Shown: positions 9,007-18,113 of the stretch, one piece after another | Numbering within the stretch: position 1 is the stretch's first letter | Layout of the letters: every line of letters begins with the position of its first letter | Source: Domibacillus sp. PGB-M46 | GTDB lineage: Bacteria; Bacillota; Bacilli; Bacillales; Domibacillaceae | Length of the DNA stretch: 64,000 nt | Assembly: GCF_022668875.1 (NCBI RefSeq) | Contig: NZ_JAKGCR010000014.1 | Location: 37,771 to 101,770 of the forward strand | Direction: 5' to 3' | The notes under the pieces: generated by a model | Database searches by the model: none | What the model was told of the DNA's origin: nothing | The model's input: the letters and a program-made list of their open reading frames with translations, nothing else | Program-made: the position numbers and the translations under genes

Positions 9007-10314
9007 TTACCAGCCTTCAAGTCCCAGCTGCTTAGCTTGTTTTTCAACATCGGTATCGTACGATTTTGCTCCTTCTTTGGCCGATTTAATTCCGCTTCCT
9101 ACCTCTGTTGTAATTTGCTGCAGGTTAGGGCCTTTGATCGGACTCAAGAATTCAAGAGCAGGAGTTGTTTTTCCAGAATCAAAGTATGGCATCATGTCTT
9201 TTACAGCTCCATATACATCATCCGGCAGCTCGACACCTTCTACGGCAAATGGACCTTCTGGTTTAGTTGCTGACAAGTAAGTTTCAATACCTTCTTGTGA
9301 TAAGTAAACTTCCAGCCATTTTTTAGCCGCGTCTACATTCTCGCTGTTTTTGTTGACATAAAAAGCGGCCGGCATCCAAACTGTGAAACCATTTTTCTCG
9401 GCACTGTCACCCGGCTGTGGGAATACACCGATGTCTTCCACCAGCTCAGGATAGTTTTTCTCAATAGAAGGAATGACTTGTGACAGCATTGGATAATGGA
9501 CACCCGTTCCTTCAGCCAGCATTTTAAGCGCGTTATCATAAGTAGTGGCTAAAAAGTCCTCATTCATATAACCTTTATCGTGTACTTCCTGTAATTTTTC
9601 AAAGCTTTTCAGCGCAGCCGGTGTTGTCGCCATTTTCGCTTTATTTGCTGTGTATTCTTCAGGGAAGGATGGATCTTCTGCAATCACGTTATGATTATCG
9701 GCGAGAACAATTAATTGTGATGTCCATGTATCTTTATAAGAACCAATTACCGCTGTTTTGCCTGATTTTTTAATCTTCTCGTTGTTCGCCATTAGCTCAT
9801 CCCATGTTTTAGGGACAGACAAGCCAAGTTCTTTATAAACTTTTTTGTTATAAAACCAGCCTCCAACCGAAACCGGCAGAGCAGGAGCACCATATACTTT
9901 TCCGTTCGCTGTCACGGTTTCCTTAAAAGAATCCATTACATTTTCCATGAAAGGCTCATTCGTTAAATCTACAAAATTCTTCTCCGGGTTAAGCGCTTGC
10001 ATTAAAGATCCTGAATTATAGAAAGCGATATCTGCCATATCCCCTGTAGCCAGCCGGGTCTTCACAATATTATCCCCTTCTGTACCGCCGGGTCTTGTTT
10101 CAAATTCTGTTTTGATGCCGTACTTTTCTTCAACGAGTTTTGCCACCGCGTTCATTCCTTCTTGGGAAGACTGCGTATCTCTTAAAAGAGTAAGTGTGGT
10201 CTGTTCAGAACTGCCGCCGCCGGCTGAACTTCCCTCTTCACTTCCACATGCTGAAAGTAAACCAGCCATAAGTACAGTGCTTCCTAAAAGCGAAAAGATC
10301 TTTTTCTTTCTCAT
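9007..10314 (-). CDS. Extracellular sugar-binding lipoprotein of the rhamnoside ABC importer
   Basis: 435 residues. The N-terminus is a lipoprotein signal with lipobox LLSAC (Cys about 23), so it is anchored outside the membrane. The body (TLTLLRDTQSSQEGMNAVAKLVEEKYGIKTEFETRPGG and onward) fits the family 1 solute-binding fold that partners MalF/MalG permeases. It is the first gene of the transport operon and is preceded by a near-perfect cre palindrome. Substrate is inferred from the neighbouring GH78 genes. Confidence 0.9.
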   Translation of the reverse strand: MRKKKIFSLLGSTVLMAGLLSACGSEEGSSAGGGSSEQTTLTLLRDTQSSQEGMNAVAKLVEEKYGIKTEFETRPGGTEGDNIVKTRLATGDMADIAFYNSGSLMQALNPEKNFVDLTNEPFMENVMDSFKETVTANGKVYGAPALPVSVGGWFYNKKVYKELGLSVPKTWDELMANNEKIKKSGKTAVIGSYKDTWTSQLIVLADNHNVIAEDPSFPEEYTANKAKMATTPAALKSFEKLQEVHDKGYMNEDFLATTYDNALKMLAEGTGVHYPMLSQVIPSIEKNYPELVEDIGVFPQPGDSAEKNGFTVWMPAAFYVNKNSENVDAAKKWLEVYLSQEGIETYLSATKPEGPFAVEGVELPDDVYGAVKDMMPYFDSGKTTPALEFLSPIKGPNLQQITTEVGSGIKSAKEGAKSYDTDVEKQAKQLGLEGW

Positions 10315-10359
10315 TTTTGCTGCCCCCTTTAATCGGTTTGTATTTCTTTGATAGCTTTA

Positions 10360-10375
10360 TTGTAAGTGCTTACAA
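10360..10375. promoter_or_regulatory. cre-like palindrome in the promoter of the rhamnoside transport operon
   Basis: TTGTAAGTGCTTACAA departs from the cre consensus at one central base and is nearly a perfect palindrome. It lies 46 bases upstream of the binding protein start. On the minus strand the following ACAATAAAG segment resembles the promoter region of the sucrose permease at 51.75 kb. Confidence 0.55.
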
Positions 10376-10435
10376 ACAAAAAAATAAGTACTCATAATTT
10401 GTATTGACGTCCTTTTTTTTTAGCTTTACAAAAAA

Positions 10436-10463
10436 AGCGTTCCACTCAATTAAGTGGAACGCT
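10436..10463 (-). terminator. Terminator overlapping the 3' end of the response regulator gene
   Basis: Stem AGCGTTCCACT / AGTGGAACGCT followed by a T run on the minus strand. The stop codon lies inside the hairpin, so the last codons of the regulator are part of the terminator. Confidence 0.85.
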
Positions 10464-11934
10464 CCTTGTACTGACCTGGATTTACACTGGTATGTTTTCT
10501 AAAAAGCTCTGAAAAATGCCGGTAGCTGCGATAACCGACTCTCTCACTGACTTCAGCTACTTTTCCCCCTGCTAACAGCAGCTCTTTTGCTCGTTCCATC
10601 CGAATATGCGTTAAGTATTTAATATAGGATTTGCCCACCTTTTCTTTAAACAGCAGACTAAAGTACGTACTGTTCATCCCAACGTACTCTGCCACTTCCT
10701 GTAGTGTAATATCCTGGTCAAACCGGCTTTCCATGTAGCTGCAGGCTCGTTCAACGGCTCCCTGCTTTTCCGAAGTACGAATACGCAAAATCCATTGCAT
10801 GATTAAGTTCATTTGCGCATACAACCAGTGAAACAGCTGCTCTTTTGTTTGAATAGCACGAATATCCTGCTGTGGAAAATAGCCGCCTTCTTTCAGCTGG
10901 TGAATATCTTCACCTGTTTCTTTTGCGACTTCCTGCGCCAGATAAATTAATTTTAACACCTCACTTTCTAGTACATCCGGGTTCAGTTTTTGTGATTCCA
11001 ACTCTCTGATAAACTGTTCAAGTTCTGAAAGCAGACCTGCCTCGTCTCCAGTTCGCATGTTAAAAATAATATTTTTTTCATACTGCGATAACTGGCGTGG
11101 CAGCCGTGTATTTTCTCCGATATCTTCGAATCGAATCCATCCTGACTCTTCCATAAATAAGCCGTACCGAAGTGCATGCTGGGCATCTCCGTAGCTTCTT
11201 GGTGCACTTGTGATTTCTGAATACGTACGTCCAGACCCAATCGTGATGTTCCCAGGCCAGGAAATCAGCTGCTGAATTAACTCCTCTGGATTCTCTGTAT
11301 AGTGAAAAACGGCAATGAGCCGCTCATGACCGTTTCGAATATAAACGAGCTCATAATCCGGCTGATTGGGTGTAAATGTACATTCATCGGAGAGTGCCAG
11401 TATCGTTACAGCTTTAATGCGGTCCACATTTGGTCCAAATTCCTGTCTCCACTTTTCTTCTGCATTTGAACCTGTTAAAAGCAAGTCGAGTGTTGCTTTT
11501 TCAAGACGATCCATTTTTGTTCCTTCCCATTCAACCTGTAGCTTTTCCATTCTTTTTTGCTCATTTATTTTTTTAATTGTTTTGGTAAGAACCTCTTCGA
11601 CCATCGATAGTGTCACCGGCTTTTCTAAATAATCTATAACGCCAAGCTTAATCGCTTTTTTTAAATATTCCACTTCATTAAAACCGCTGAACACAATACA
11701 AACAGTGCCGGGTGCTTCGTCCATAATTTTTTCAATCACCTCTAGACCGTCCAATCCTGGCATCCGAATATCAGTGAGGACGATGTCTGGCTGCACTTCT
11801 TTAAATAAGCGCAGTGCTTCTAACCCGTCAGAGGCTGTGCCAGCTAGCTCAATCCCATATCTGCTCCAGTCAATCATCATCTTGAGCCCCTGCAAAACAA
11901 TATACTCATCATCAAATACGACCGCTTTCAGCAT
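10450..11934 (-). CDS. AraC-type response regulator (YesN-like) of the rhamnoside locus
   Basis: 494 residues. The receiver domain has D8-D9, phospho-acceptor D55 (LTDIRMPG) and K105 (YLEKPVT). A middle region of about 240 residues is typical of YesN-like regulators, and a C-terminal AraC double HTH ends with RVGYRSYRHFSELFRKHTSVNPGQY. The start lies 3 bases after the stop codon of the sensor kinase (TAAGGCATG), so the two are one operon. Likely an activator of the transporter and hydrolase promoters when the kinase senses extracellular sugar. Confidence 0.92.
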   Translation of the reverse strand: MLKAVVFDDEYIVLQGLKMMIDWSRYGIELAGTASDGLEALRLFKEVQPDIVLTDIRMPGLDGLEVIEKIMDEAPGTVCIVFSGFNEVEYLKKAIKLGVIDYLEKPVTLSMVEEVLTKTIKKINEQKRMEKLQVEWEGTKMDRLEKATLDLLLTGSNAEEKWRQEFGPNVDRIKAVTILALSDECTFTPNQPDYELVYIRNGHERLIAVFHYTENPEELIQQLISWPGNITIGSGRTYSEITSAPRSYGDAQHALRYGLFMEESGWIRFEDIGENTRLPRQLSQYEKNIIFNMRTGDEAGLLSELEQFIRELESQKLNPDVLESEVLKLIYLAQEVAKETGEDIHQLKEGGYFPQQDIRAIQTKEQLFHWLYAQMNLIMQWILRIRTSEKQGAVERACSYMESRFDQDITLQEVAEYVGMNSTYFSLLFKEKVGKSYIKYLTHIRMERAKELLLAGGKVAEVSERVGYRSYRHFSELFRKHTSVNPGQYKERST

Positions 11935-11937
11935 GCC

Positions 11938-13698
11938 TTAGTCTTCCCCCTTCTTTTCTGGGAAACGCAGTTCAATTTTTGTCCCTTTACCAACCTCGCT
12001 TGTCACATGGAACGTACTTTCCGGACCGTAAAACAGCGTAAGCCGCTCTTTCACGTTGCCCATGCCAAACCCTTGGTTTGTTTTATCCCAATCTTTAATG
12101 CCAACACCGTCATCTTCCACTGTGAAAATAAGCGTCTCCTCTTCCTGGCATCCAGTTACCTTGATCGTTCCGTCTCCCACTTTTTGCTCCAAGCCATGAT
12201 AAATCGCATTTTCGACGAGCGGCTGCAGCAGAAGCTTGAGCATCGGCTTGTGCATAATGGCGGGTTCCACCTCTTCCACATATGTAAACCGGTTCTGAAA
12301 GCGTAAATTTTGAATCGTCATATAATGCTGGATATGAGTTAACTCATCTGCAACTGAAATTTGTTCTTTCCCCTTGCTTAAACTGATTTTAAAGCTCTCA
12401 GACAAAGCAAGTGCCATTTTGGCAATATCCGGATTGTTATTAATCGTGGCCATCCAGTACATGGAGTCCAGTGTATTGTATAAAAAGTGGGGCTTTATTT
12501 GTGCCTGAAGCACCTTTAATTCTGCTTCTCTTTCTTTCAGCTGGGCACGTATCAGTTCAGCACTCAGCTCTTTATTCTCCGTCGTGACCCGTTTAAAGGT
12601 TTCACCTATTTCAGTTATCTCATCTCTTGGTCTGCTTCCCTCTTCCGCTTTTCGTCCACTCCAGTCCGCTGTTAGTGTTTTAAGCTGAAGAAATGGCCGT
12701 GTCAGGCGGCCGGATGCTAAAAAAGACAAATACAGTGAAACGATGACCATTAATATAGCAAGCAACACTGTCACCTTTCGAATGCCGGTCGACTGCTCAA
12801 GTAATATTTCTTCTTGAATGGCGTGCACAAATGTCCAGCCAGTTGTCTCATTCCGGTAGCTGCTCACAAGGTTTCCGTCTTCTTTTAAACTTTTTATCTT
12901 TCCTTGAATCGTATTGTAATGTCGAGCGTCTGGCTCAATGACTGCCGGGTTGCTGTACACATTGCGGACGACAGAGCCATAATCATCGAGCACTATCGTC
13001 TGACTGTTGGCGCTTTCATTAATAGCTCTATTAAACAATGTTTTTTTCACATTAACGACCAGCATGCCTAGATTCTGTTCTTCAAAAATTCCGTCTACGT
13101 CTCTAAGAAGCTTCACAGACGAAAAAGTATCCTCTGATTGGCTGCCAACGAGGACATTCCAGCTATAAAAAGAAATGCCCCCTTCTTCATCTATCCCCTG
13201 TTGATACCACTTTTCTCCAACAATTTCAGGAAATGAACCGCCATTATCGTATATCCCGATGCTGTTTGACTGTCCATAACAATACGGACGGTGGCGCATA
13301 TCAAACAAGCAAACAGAGTCGATATCCTGTGTATCGATAAAATAGCTGTATATAATTGAGTCAATTCGATTTAGTGCTTCGTTATTAAGTGTACTTTCTG
13401 TCATATCATTATTGGCAGCATTTCTTTCCAGCTCTTCTTGAAGATCCGGATTCCAGGACATGAGACGCTCTAGATTGATGACATTTCGTAATAGTAAGTC
13501 AGCACTTTCACTTGATGTTTTCAAATGTTCGGCTGTCGCCTGAAGCTGGTTGTCCGCCAGCGTATCTTTCGCAATACTGTAGGAAATAAAGCCGAGAAAC
13601 GCAATCGGCAAAATAGAGATGAGCAGCATTATAATAAAATATTTCTGCCGTATTTTTCTAAGGCCCATCCATTTCATTAATCCAGCCCATATATTCAT
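11938..13698 (-). CDS. Sensor histidine kinase, YesM type
   Basis: 586 residues from the ATG at 13696-13698, which has AAGGAGG 6-7 bases upstream; a longer frame to 13755 lacks such a site. A membrane helix at the N-terminus, an extracellular sensor of about 260 residues, a second helix (VTVLLAILMVIVSLYLSFLA) and HAMP precede the kinase core. The phospho-acceptor His is in IKPHFLYNTLDSM (about residue 404). ATP-binding motifs are LVENAIYHG, DDGVGI and GFGMGNVKERL. This layout is that of the YesM/LytS-like kinases that monitor carbohydrates or their binding proteins. Confidence 0.92.
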   Translation of the reverse strand: MNIWAGLMKWMGLRKIRQKYFIIMLLISILPIAFLGFISYSIAKDTLADNQLQATAEHLKTSSESADLLLRNVINLERLMSWNPDLQEELERNAANNDMTESTLNNEALNRIDSIIYSYFIDTQDIDSVCLFDMRHRPYCYGQSNSIGIYDNGGSFPEIVGEKWYQQGIDEEGGISFYSWNVLVGSQSEDTFSSVKLLRDVDGIFEEQNLGMLVVNVKKTLFNRAINESANSQTIVLDDYGSVVRNVYSNPAVIEPDARHYNTIQGKIKSLKEDGNLVSSYRNETTGWTFVHAIQEEILLEQSTGIRKVTVLLAILMVIVSLYLSFLASGRLTRPFLQLKTLTADWSGRKAEEGSRPRDEITEIGETFKRVTTENKELSAELIRAQLKEREAELKVLQAQIKPHFLYNTLDSMYWMATINNNPDIAKMALALSESFKISLSKGKEQISVADELTHIQHYMTIQNLRFQNRFTYVEEVEPAIMHKPMLKLLLQPLVENAIYHGLEQKVGDGTIKVTGCQEEETLIFTVEDDGVGIKDWDKTNQGFGMGNVKERLTLFYGPESTFHVTSEVGKGTKIELRFPEKKGED

Positions 13699-13936
13699 TA
13701 CCAGCCTCCTTCCCATGGTAAAACAAATAGACCACTTTTCACAGTCTATTGTCAATGCTTGTTTCTCATTTATTTATGTCGTATTTACAGATCAATCAAA
13801 TGAGCATATTCAAAATTCCTTCACGCGAAGTAACGCCAAATTTCTCGCTAAAAGCAAAAGCTCTTCGTCACCCCCTTTCCTTTCTTTTAAGTAAGCTTTC
13901 TTTATATCCCGGTACCCTCCTACTACTATAAAAATA

Positions 13937-14188
13937 TCAAACTTTATGATCTAGTATAATATACCTAAATGAAATCCACAAAGAACCAGAGTACTGAGCC
14001 CAAGCCTCTGGTTCGGCGGATAAACGTTTTGATAATACCAATTCATCGTATTGTTTTACTTCATCCAGCCAGGCTTCTTTTATCGGTACAGCTCGATGAA
14101 CATGATCCGCCTTATCTCTAATTTTAAAGATCTTCCCCAAGTCCAGATTTAAATATAATTTGTTGCTTTTGAACCTGTGCTTCCACAT
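13937..14188 (-). pseudogene. Unrecognised 83-residue frame beside an ardC remnant
   Basis: The frame reads like real coding sequence in its middle (KIRDKADHVHRAVPIKEAWLDEVKQ), but its first residues overlap the decayed ardC tail upstream in another frame and no clear ribosome binding site precedes it. I do not recognise a family. It may be the surviving 3' part of a gene fused or broken during decay of the mobile element. The rest of 13699-13936 shows nothing coding. Confidence 0.25.
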
Positions 14189-14312
14189 GGATAATCAGCT
14201 TGGAATCTTCCTTCAGTACCTGCAGCCAGGACTGTATATAGCTGTCACTGTTTTGGTCGTCACATTCTCAATACCGGTCACACCGCACAGCATCTGTAGC
14301 AGGGAGGGCTCT
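14168..14312 (-). pseudogene. Decayed C-terminal fragment of an ArdC-like antirestriction protein
   Basis: In two frames the minus strand encodes MLCGVTGIENV and then SYIQSWLQVLKEDSKLII, matching MLCGVAGIEN...SYVQSWLRELKEDSKLIV of the ardC gene at 16413-17236. A frameshift separates the two pieces, and the zincin motif and everything upstream are missing. It is therefore a remnant of a second ardC copy in the same orientation. Confidence 0.8.
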
Positions 14313-14409
14313 ACATTACTGACACAATTTTTAACATAAAATGTTATCGTTTGTCGATAGAATTTATCCAATTCTTTCTATATAGTTAATTCTATACAGA
14401 GGTGAAAAT

Positions 14410-14850
14410 ATGATTGGTATGAATATACGTGTTCTACGTAAAAAGCACAAAATGAGCCAGGAAATGTTAGCGGAGAAGGTAAACGTATCTCGTCAGACCG
14501 TCGCAAAATGGGAAAGCGAGGAGGCGCTGCCTGATATACATAAAGGGAAAATGTTAGCTGATATCTTTCAGGTAACATTGGATCAATTATCCGATGATAT
14601 GAGTATAGAAGATGTAAAACAGCTTGGTCCCAAGGGTAGACAGTTCTTCGGTGTTGTGAAAGTAGGCGAGCGGGGACAAATAGTCATTCCAAAACAGGCA
14701 CGGGAAATGTATCAGATTCATGCAGGTGATAAGCTTGTTGTGCTGGGGGACGATGCTGCAAAAGGGCTTGCCATCTTAAAAAGCGATCGTTTTTTAGAGT
14801 TTGCAGATATGATTCGTAACGCCGAATCGGCCGGAGAGGAGCCAGAATGA
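14410..14850 (+). CDS. XRE HTH and AbrB/SpoVT-type double-domain regulator
   Basis: 146 residues with two DNA-binding modules. Residues 4-60 form a Cro/CI helix-turn-helix (LRKKHKMSQEMLAEKVNVSRQTVAKWE). Residues 80-125 form an AbrB-type swapped-hairpin domain (GERGQIVIPKQAREMYQIHAGDKLVVLGD). GAGGTG lies 5 bases before the ATG. The last four bases overlap the start of the glycosyltransferase (ATGA), so the two are translationally coupled and the regulator very likely controls that enzyme and itself. Promoter-like AT-rich sequence lies in 14340-14395. Confidence 0.88.
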   Translation: MIGMNIRVLRKKHKMSQEMLAEKVNVSRQTVAKWESEEALPDIHKGKMLADIFQVTLDQLSDDMSIEDVKQLGPKGRQFFGVVKVGERGQIVIPKQAREMYQIHAGDKLVVLGDDAAKGLAILKSDRFLEFADMIRNAESAGEEPE

Positions 14851-16028
14851 GTAAAATTGTGTTCTTTTCGATTCCCGCCCATGGCCACACCAATCCAACA
14901 CTTCCGGTTGTATCAGAATTAGTAAAAAGAGGCCATAAAGTTTGGTACTATTCATTTTCGGAATTCCAGAAAAAAATAGAGGAAACCGGAGCCAAGTTTA
15001 TTTCCTGTGATAAATTCTTGCCCCCGATATCAGAAGAAGAATTAAATCGTAAAGCTGGAAAAGATTTTGCGGCTTTGATTGAAATGGTTGTGGATACAAC
15101 CATTGCTTTAGATGAAAAGGTATGTACAGAATTAAGAGGGTTTCAGCCGGATTGCATTGTATCGGATTCCTTATGCTTTTGGGGGAAATTATTTGCCAAG
15201 AAATTAGGCATCCCATATGTCTGTTCAACAACATCCTTTGCATTTAATCAACATACAACAAAACTGATGAAACGCGGCATAAGAGAAGTGTTTCGAATGA
15301 TCATGGACATGCGGCGCATTAATAAAAAAATGCAATTGTTAAGAGATTACGGATATGAAGCGGATAGTTTCATATCGATTATTCAAAATGATAATGAAAC
15401 GGATACCATTGTATATACGACAAAAGAGTTCCAGCCATTGGCGGAAACCTTTTCTGACAGATATGCCTTTGTTGGCCCTTCCATCCGACAGTCTCCTGAA
15501 GTGCAGGTTGGTAAAAACGACAGAAAAGTCATTTATATTTCACTAGGAACAATACTCAATCAAAACAAGGAGTTTTACCAAAGTTGTATCCAGGCATTCG
15601 CTGGCTGTGATTATGATATTGTAATGTCGATTGGTGAAAAAACAGAGATGGCTTCGCTTGGCCGCGTACCGAACAACTTCACAGTGAAAAACTATGTAGA
15701 TCAGATTGCCGTTTTACAGAAGGCTGACGTATTTATTACCCATTGTGGGATGAATAGTGTAAATGAAAGCCTATATTATGGAGTTCCACTGGTTTTATAT
15801 CCGCTGCATAGCGAACAAAGAGTAGTGGCTGACCGAGCAGCCGAGCTTGGAGCAGGAATCAAACTAAAAGGAAACAAGCCTAAACATATTAGAAAAGCAG
15901 CAGCTGAATTACTAGCAGATCCAAGCTACCTTGAAAAGGCGCAAAAACTGTCAGAGTCCTTTCGAAATGCAGGAGGAGCAGCAGAAGCAGTTGATGTAAT
16001 CCTGGATAAAATAGAGGAAAAATCCTGA
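14847..16028 (+). CDS. Macrolide-type UDP-glycosyltransferase (MGT/YjiC family, GT1)
   Basis: 393 residues, GT-B fold. The N-terminal acceptor domain begins IVFFSIPAHGHTNPTLPVVSELVKRGH, with the His used as catalytic base in this family. The C-terminal nucleotide-sugar domain has ISLGTI, then FITHCGMNSVNESLYYGVPLVLYPLHSEQ, the GT1 donor-binding signature. Members glucosylate macrolides, flavonoids and other small acceptors, often giving self-protection. It is coupled to the regulator upstream and followed by a hairpin. The cassette sits inside a mobile-element zone, so recent acquisition is plausible. Confidence 0.9.
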   Translation: MSKIVFFSIPAHGHTNPTLPVVSELVKRGHKVWYYSFSEFQKKIEETGAKFISCDKFLPPISEEELNRKAGKDFAALIEMVVDTTIALDEKVCTELRGFQPDCIVSDSLCFWGKLFAKKLGIPYVCSTTSFAFNQHTTKLMKRGIREVFRMIMDMRRINKKMQLLRDYGYEADSFISIIQNDNETDTIVYTTKEFQPLAETFSDRYAFVGPSIRQSPEVQVGKNDRKVIYISLGTILNQNKEFYQSCIQAFAGCDYDIVMSIGEKTEMASLGRVPNNFTVKNYVDQIAVLQKADVFITHCGMNSVNESLYYGVPLVLYPLHSEQRVVADRAAELGAGIKLKGNKPKHIRKAAAELLADPSYLEKAQKLSESFRNAGGAAEAVDVILDKIEEKS

Positions 16029-16076
16029 AGAGCTAAAAAACTTGTTGAGGATCAATTATTAGGCTTGCACGGCTTC

Positions 16077-16102
16077 TTAACCGTTTTTCACGGTTAATTT
16101 TC
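16077..16102 (+). terminator. Terminator after the glycosyltransferase
   Basis: Stem TTAACCGT / ACGGTTAA with a 5-base loop and a following TTTT run, about 50 bases after the stop codon. Confidence 0.65.
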
Positions 16103-16218
16103 ATAAACCACAAGAATATCCTTTGTTTTTGGACTACTGGGCTACAATATAGCGTTTGTAGTGATATGGAATAACTTTACAAAAAATCTTTTGGATACAG
16201 ATACCTCATTAACAACAA

Positions 16219-16371
16219 AAGTGTACTTTTGCTAAAGTATACTTTTGTTTAAGTACACTTATGATTACCAACCTTTTGATTCCCTTAATATCGGGAATAC
16301 CTTTTAATAATATAAGTGTACTTTAGCAAACATATACCTTTGCTAAAGTACACTTTTGATTAAGTACACCT
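16219..16371. repeat. Phased array of AAGTRYACTT boxes (iteron-like)
   Basis: Near-palindromic 10-bp boxes AAGTGTACTT, AAGTATACTT or AAGTACACTT begin at 16219, 16235, 16251, 16314, 16346 and (one mismatch) 16362. A weaker version is at 16330. Spacings are 16, 16, 63, 32 and 16, close to multiples of 16. Two longer stretches containing boxes, 16230-16281 and 16341-16392, are direct repeats with few differences. It lies in a gene-free stretch (16103-16412) downstream of ardC. It could be plasmid-type iterons, a partition site or a cooperative operator; no rep or par gene is nearby. Confidence 0.65.
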
Positions 16372-16412
16372 ATGATTAATAACTTTTTGATTGTCGTTAA
16401 TAACACACGATT

Positions 16413-17236
16413 TTATTTTGATGGCCTAATATAATCAGCTGCTTTTTGGGCCTGTGCTGCTGCCTGCACAATCAGTTTAGAATCTTCTTTAAGCTCACGA
16501 AGCCAGGATTGTACATAGCTCGCACTGTTCTTAATTATCGTATTTTCGATGCCTGCTACCCCGCATAGCATCGCTGCCCCAATTTCCGCAACCAATTCCT
16601 CTTTAGAATAGACTTCATCTCCAAACGACACGCCGCTTTGTGTAATCCCTTTGCGGGCAAGGCGGCTTTTATGGCCCGTACTGTGGATCATTTCATGAAA
16701 CAGGACCGAGTAGTACTCTTCTGCTGTGCGACAGTCCTTTAATGGTGGCACGCTGACACGATCCAACCCAGGAAAATAAACAGCACGCCCGGAATGATGA
16801 TGGATAACAGGTGAATCCTTGTATCCACGCACGATCTGCTGGGCAGACTCAATCGTATCATGGTCAAATGTTTCTGTCTCCCGCTTGCTTTGAAGGCCCT
16901 CTGCCTGCTTGATCACATTAAACACTTTGTAATAGCGAAGAAAGGGGATCTGTTCCTTCTCGCCGGTTTCTTCATTTTCGCGCTCTACCCACTTCCAGAA
17001 CACGACGATATGTCCTTTTTTTCACCTTTACGGACTTTGCCGCCGGCTTCCCTGATCTGCTTTAAGGTCGAATATTCTCCCGGCTCCAAGAGAAGAGAAT
17101 CAATGCCGCGGTACGGCTTTTGGGTTACCCAATTTACTGGCGTACCATTACTCCACGGGCGGCGCCATGGTACGACTCCTTTTTCTAGCTGCTCGATAAT
17201 GCGTTTTGTAACCATTTGATAAATTGTGTCGCTCAT
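16413..17236 (-). pseudogene. ardC: ArdC-like antirestriction protein, frameshifted
   Basis: Two overlapping frames make one ArdC-type protein (DUF1738-like ssDNA-binding N-terminus plus zincin). The N-terminal part (16985-17236) reads MVTKRIIEQLEKGVVPWRRPW...YRGIDSLLL. The C-terminal part (16413-17003) holds the metallopeptidase motif HEMIHSTGH and the ending SYVQSWLRELKEDSKLIV. The break is in a run of seven A residues on the coding strand (17016-17022): six would restore GEKGHIVVFWKW. It may be a true lesion, programmed slippage or a homopolymer sequencing error. ArdC proteins protect incoming mobile DNA from restriction, notable beside a restriction island. Confidence 0.85.
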
Positions 17237-17274
17237 TTTTGTATACTCCTTTGTGTAGAATTTTGAAAAGACAA

Positions 17275-17304
17275 AAAGCCAAATCCGAGAATGGATTTGG
17301 CTTT
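17275..17304 (-). terminator. Bidirectional hairpin between radC and ardC
   Basis: Stem AAAGCCAAATCC / GGATTTGGCTTT with a 6-base loop, 40 bases downstream of the radC stop codon and upstream of ardC on the minus strand. Confidence 0.8.
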
Positions 17305-17343
17305 AATAGGTCGCTGTTGGTTTTTAATAAAATTAAGGCCGGT

Positions 17344-17994
17344 TTATAGGCAGCCTTTTTCTTTCAGGGAAATATACTTTTCTGAGCAGACCACCAGGTG
17401 GTCAAGAACTTCAATCCCCATTAGCTTGCCACATTCCACCAGCCGCTTGGTGATATTAAGATCTTCACGGCTTGGCGTGGGATCATTCGAGGGATGGTTG
17501 TGCGCGCAGACAATGCTGGCAGCCGCATGCTGGATCGCAAAGCGCTAAGTTTCCCTCGGGTGCACTAACGAAGCATTTAAGCTTCCTTTAAAGACAGCCC
17601 GCTCATAAATCACCTGGTTTTTAGTGTTTAGATAAAGCATGTAAAACACTTCCTGCTTTTCATAAGCAATTTTTGCACGCAGGTAGCTGTAGGCATCTTC
17701 CGGGCTGCGGACTGGAAAACGCTGCTCAGCCGCCGAAATGAAACTCCACTTTCTGCCGACTTGAAATCCAGCCATGACCCGCTGAGCCTGCGTAAGGGTC
17801 AGCCCTTCTTCATGCAGCTCATGCTCTGTCAGGTCAGCCAGATCTTGAAGCCCTTTGGCACAAAGACGGCCGCACAGCTCCGGCGTGGCTTTCGGTCCGA
17901 TTAAAACCGCCAGCAAATGCTGCAGGTCTACTCCCTGCCCAGAACCGTAAGTGGACAAGACTTCATGCGCTGTTTCAATATATTTTTTCTCCAT
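17344..17994 (-). pseudogene. radC: RadC-like JAB/MPN domain protein, interrupted by one in-frame stop
   Basis: The frame from the ATG at 17992-17994 (AAGGA upstream) is RadC-like: EVLSTYGSGQGVDLQHLLAVLIG, then KNQVIYERAVFKGSLNASLVHPRE. A TAG at 17545-17547 follows. The same frame continues without another stop to 17344 and contains the metal-binding motif [15 protein letters not shown] and [10 protein letters not shown]. The stop stands where the family has a hydrophobic residue two positions after HPRE, so one change removed the JAMM centre. Mobile-element RadC proteins are common beside ardC. Confidence 0.87.
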
Positions 17995-18113
17995 TATTTT
18001 TTTCCTTTCCATGAGCCCCCGTGCCGCGGCGGCACGAGGATTCATGCCACCGCTTTGTATATGCCCGGGGTGGAAGGCTTATTTTTTGTATGTTATACTG
18101 TCGTTACCTCTAT

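Noticed and set aside
16219..16392. CRISPR-like repeat
   Set aside because: Units are 10-bp palindromic boxes with about 6-bp gaps; no spacer-repeat pattern and no cas genes.
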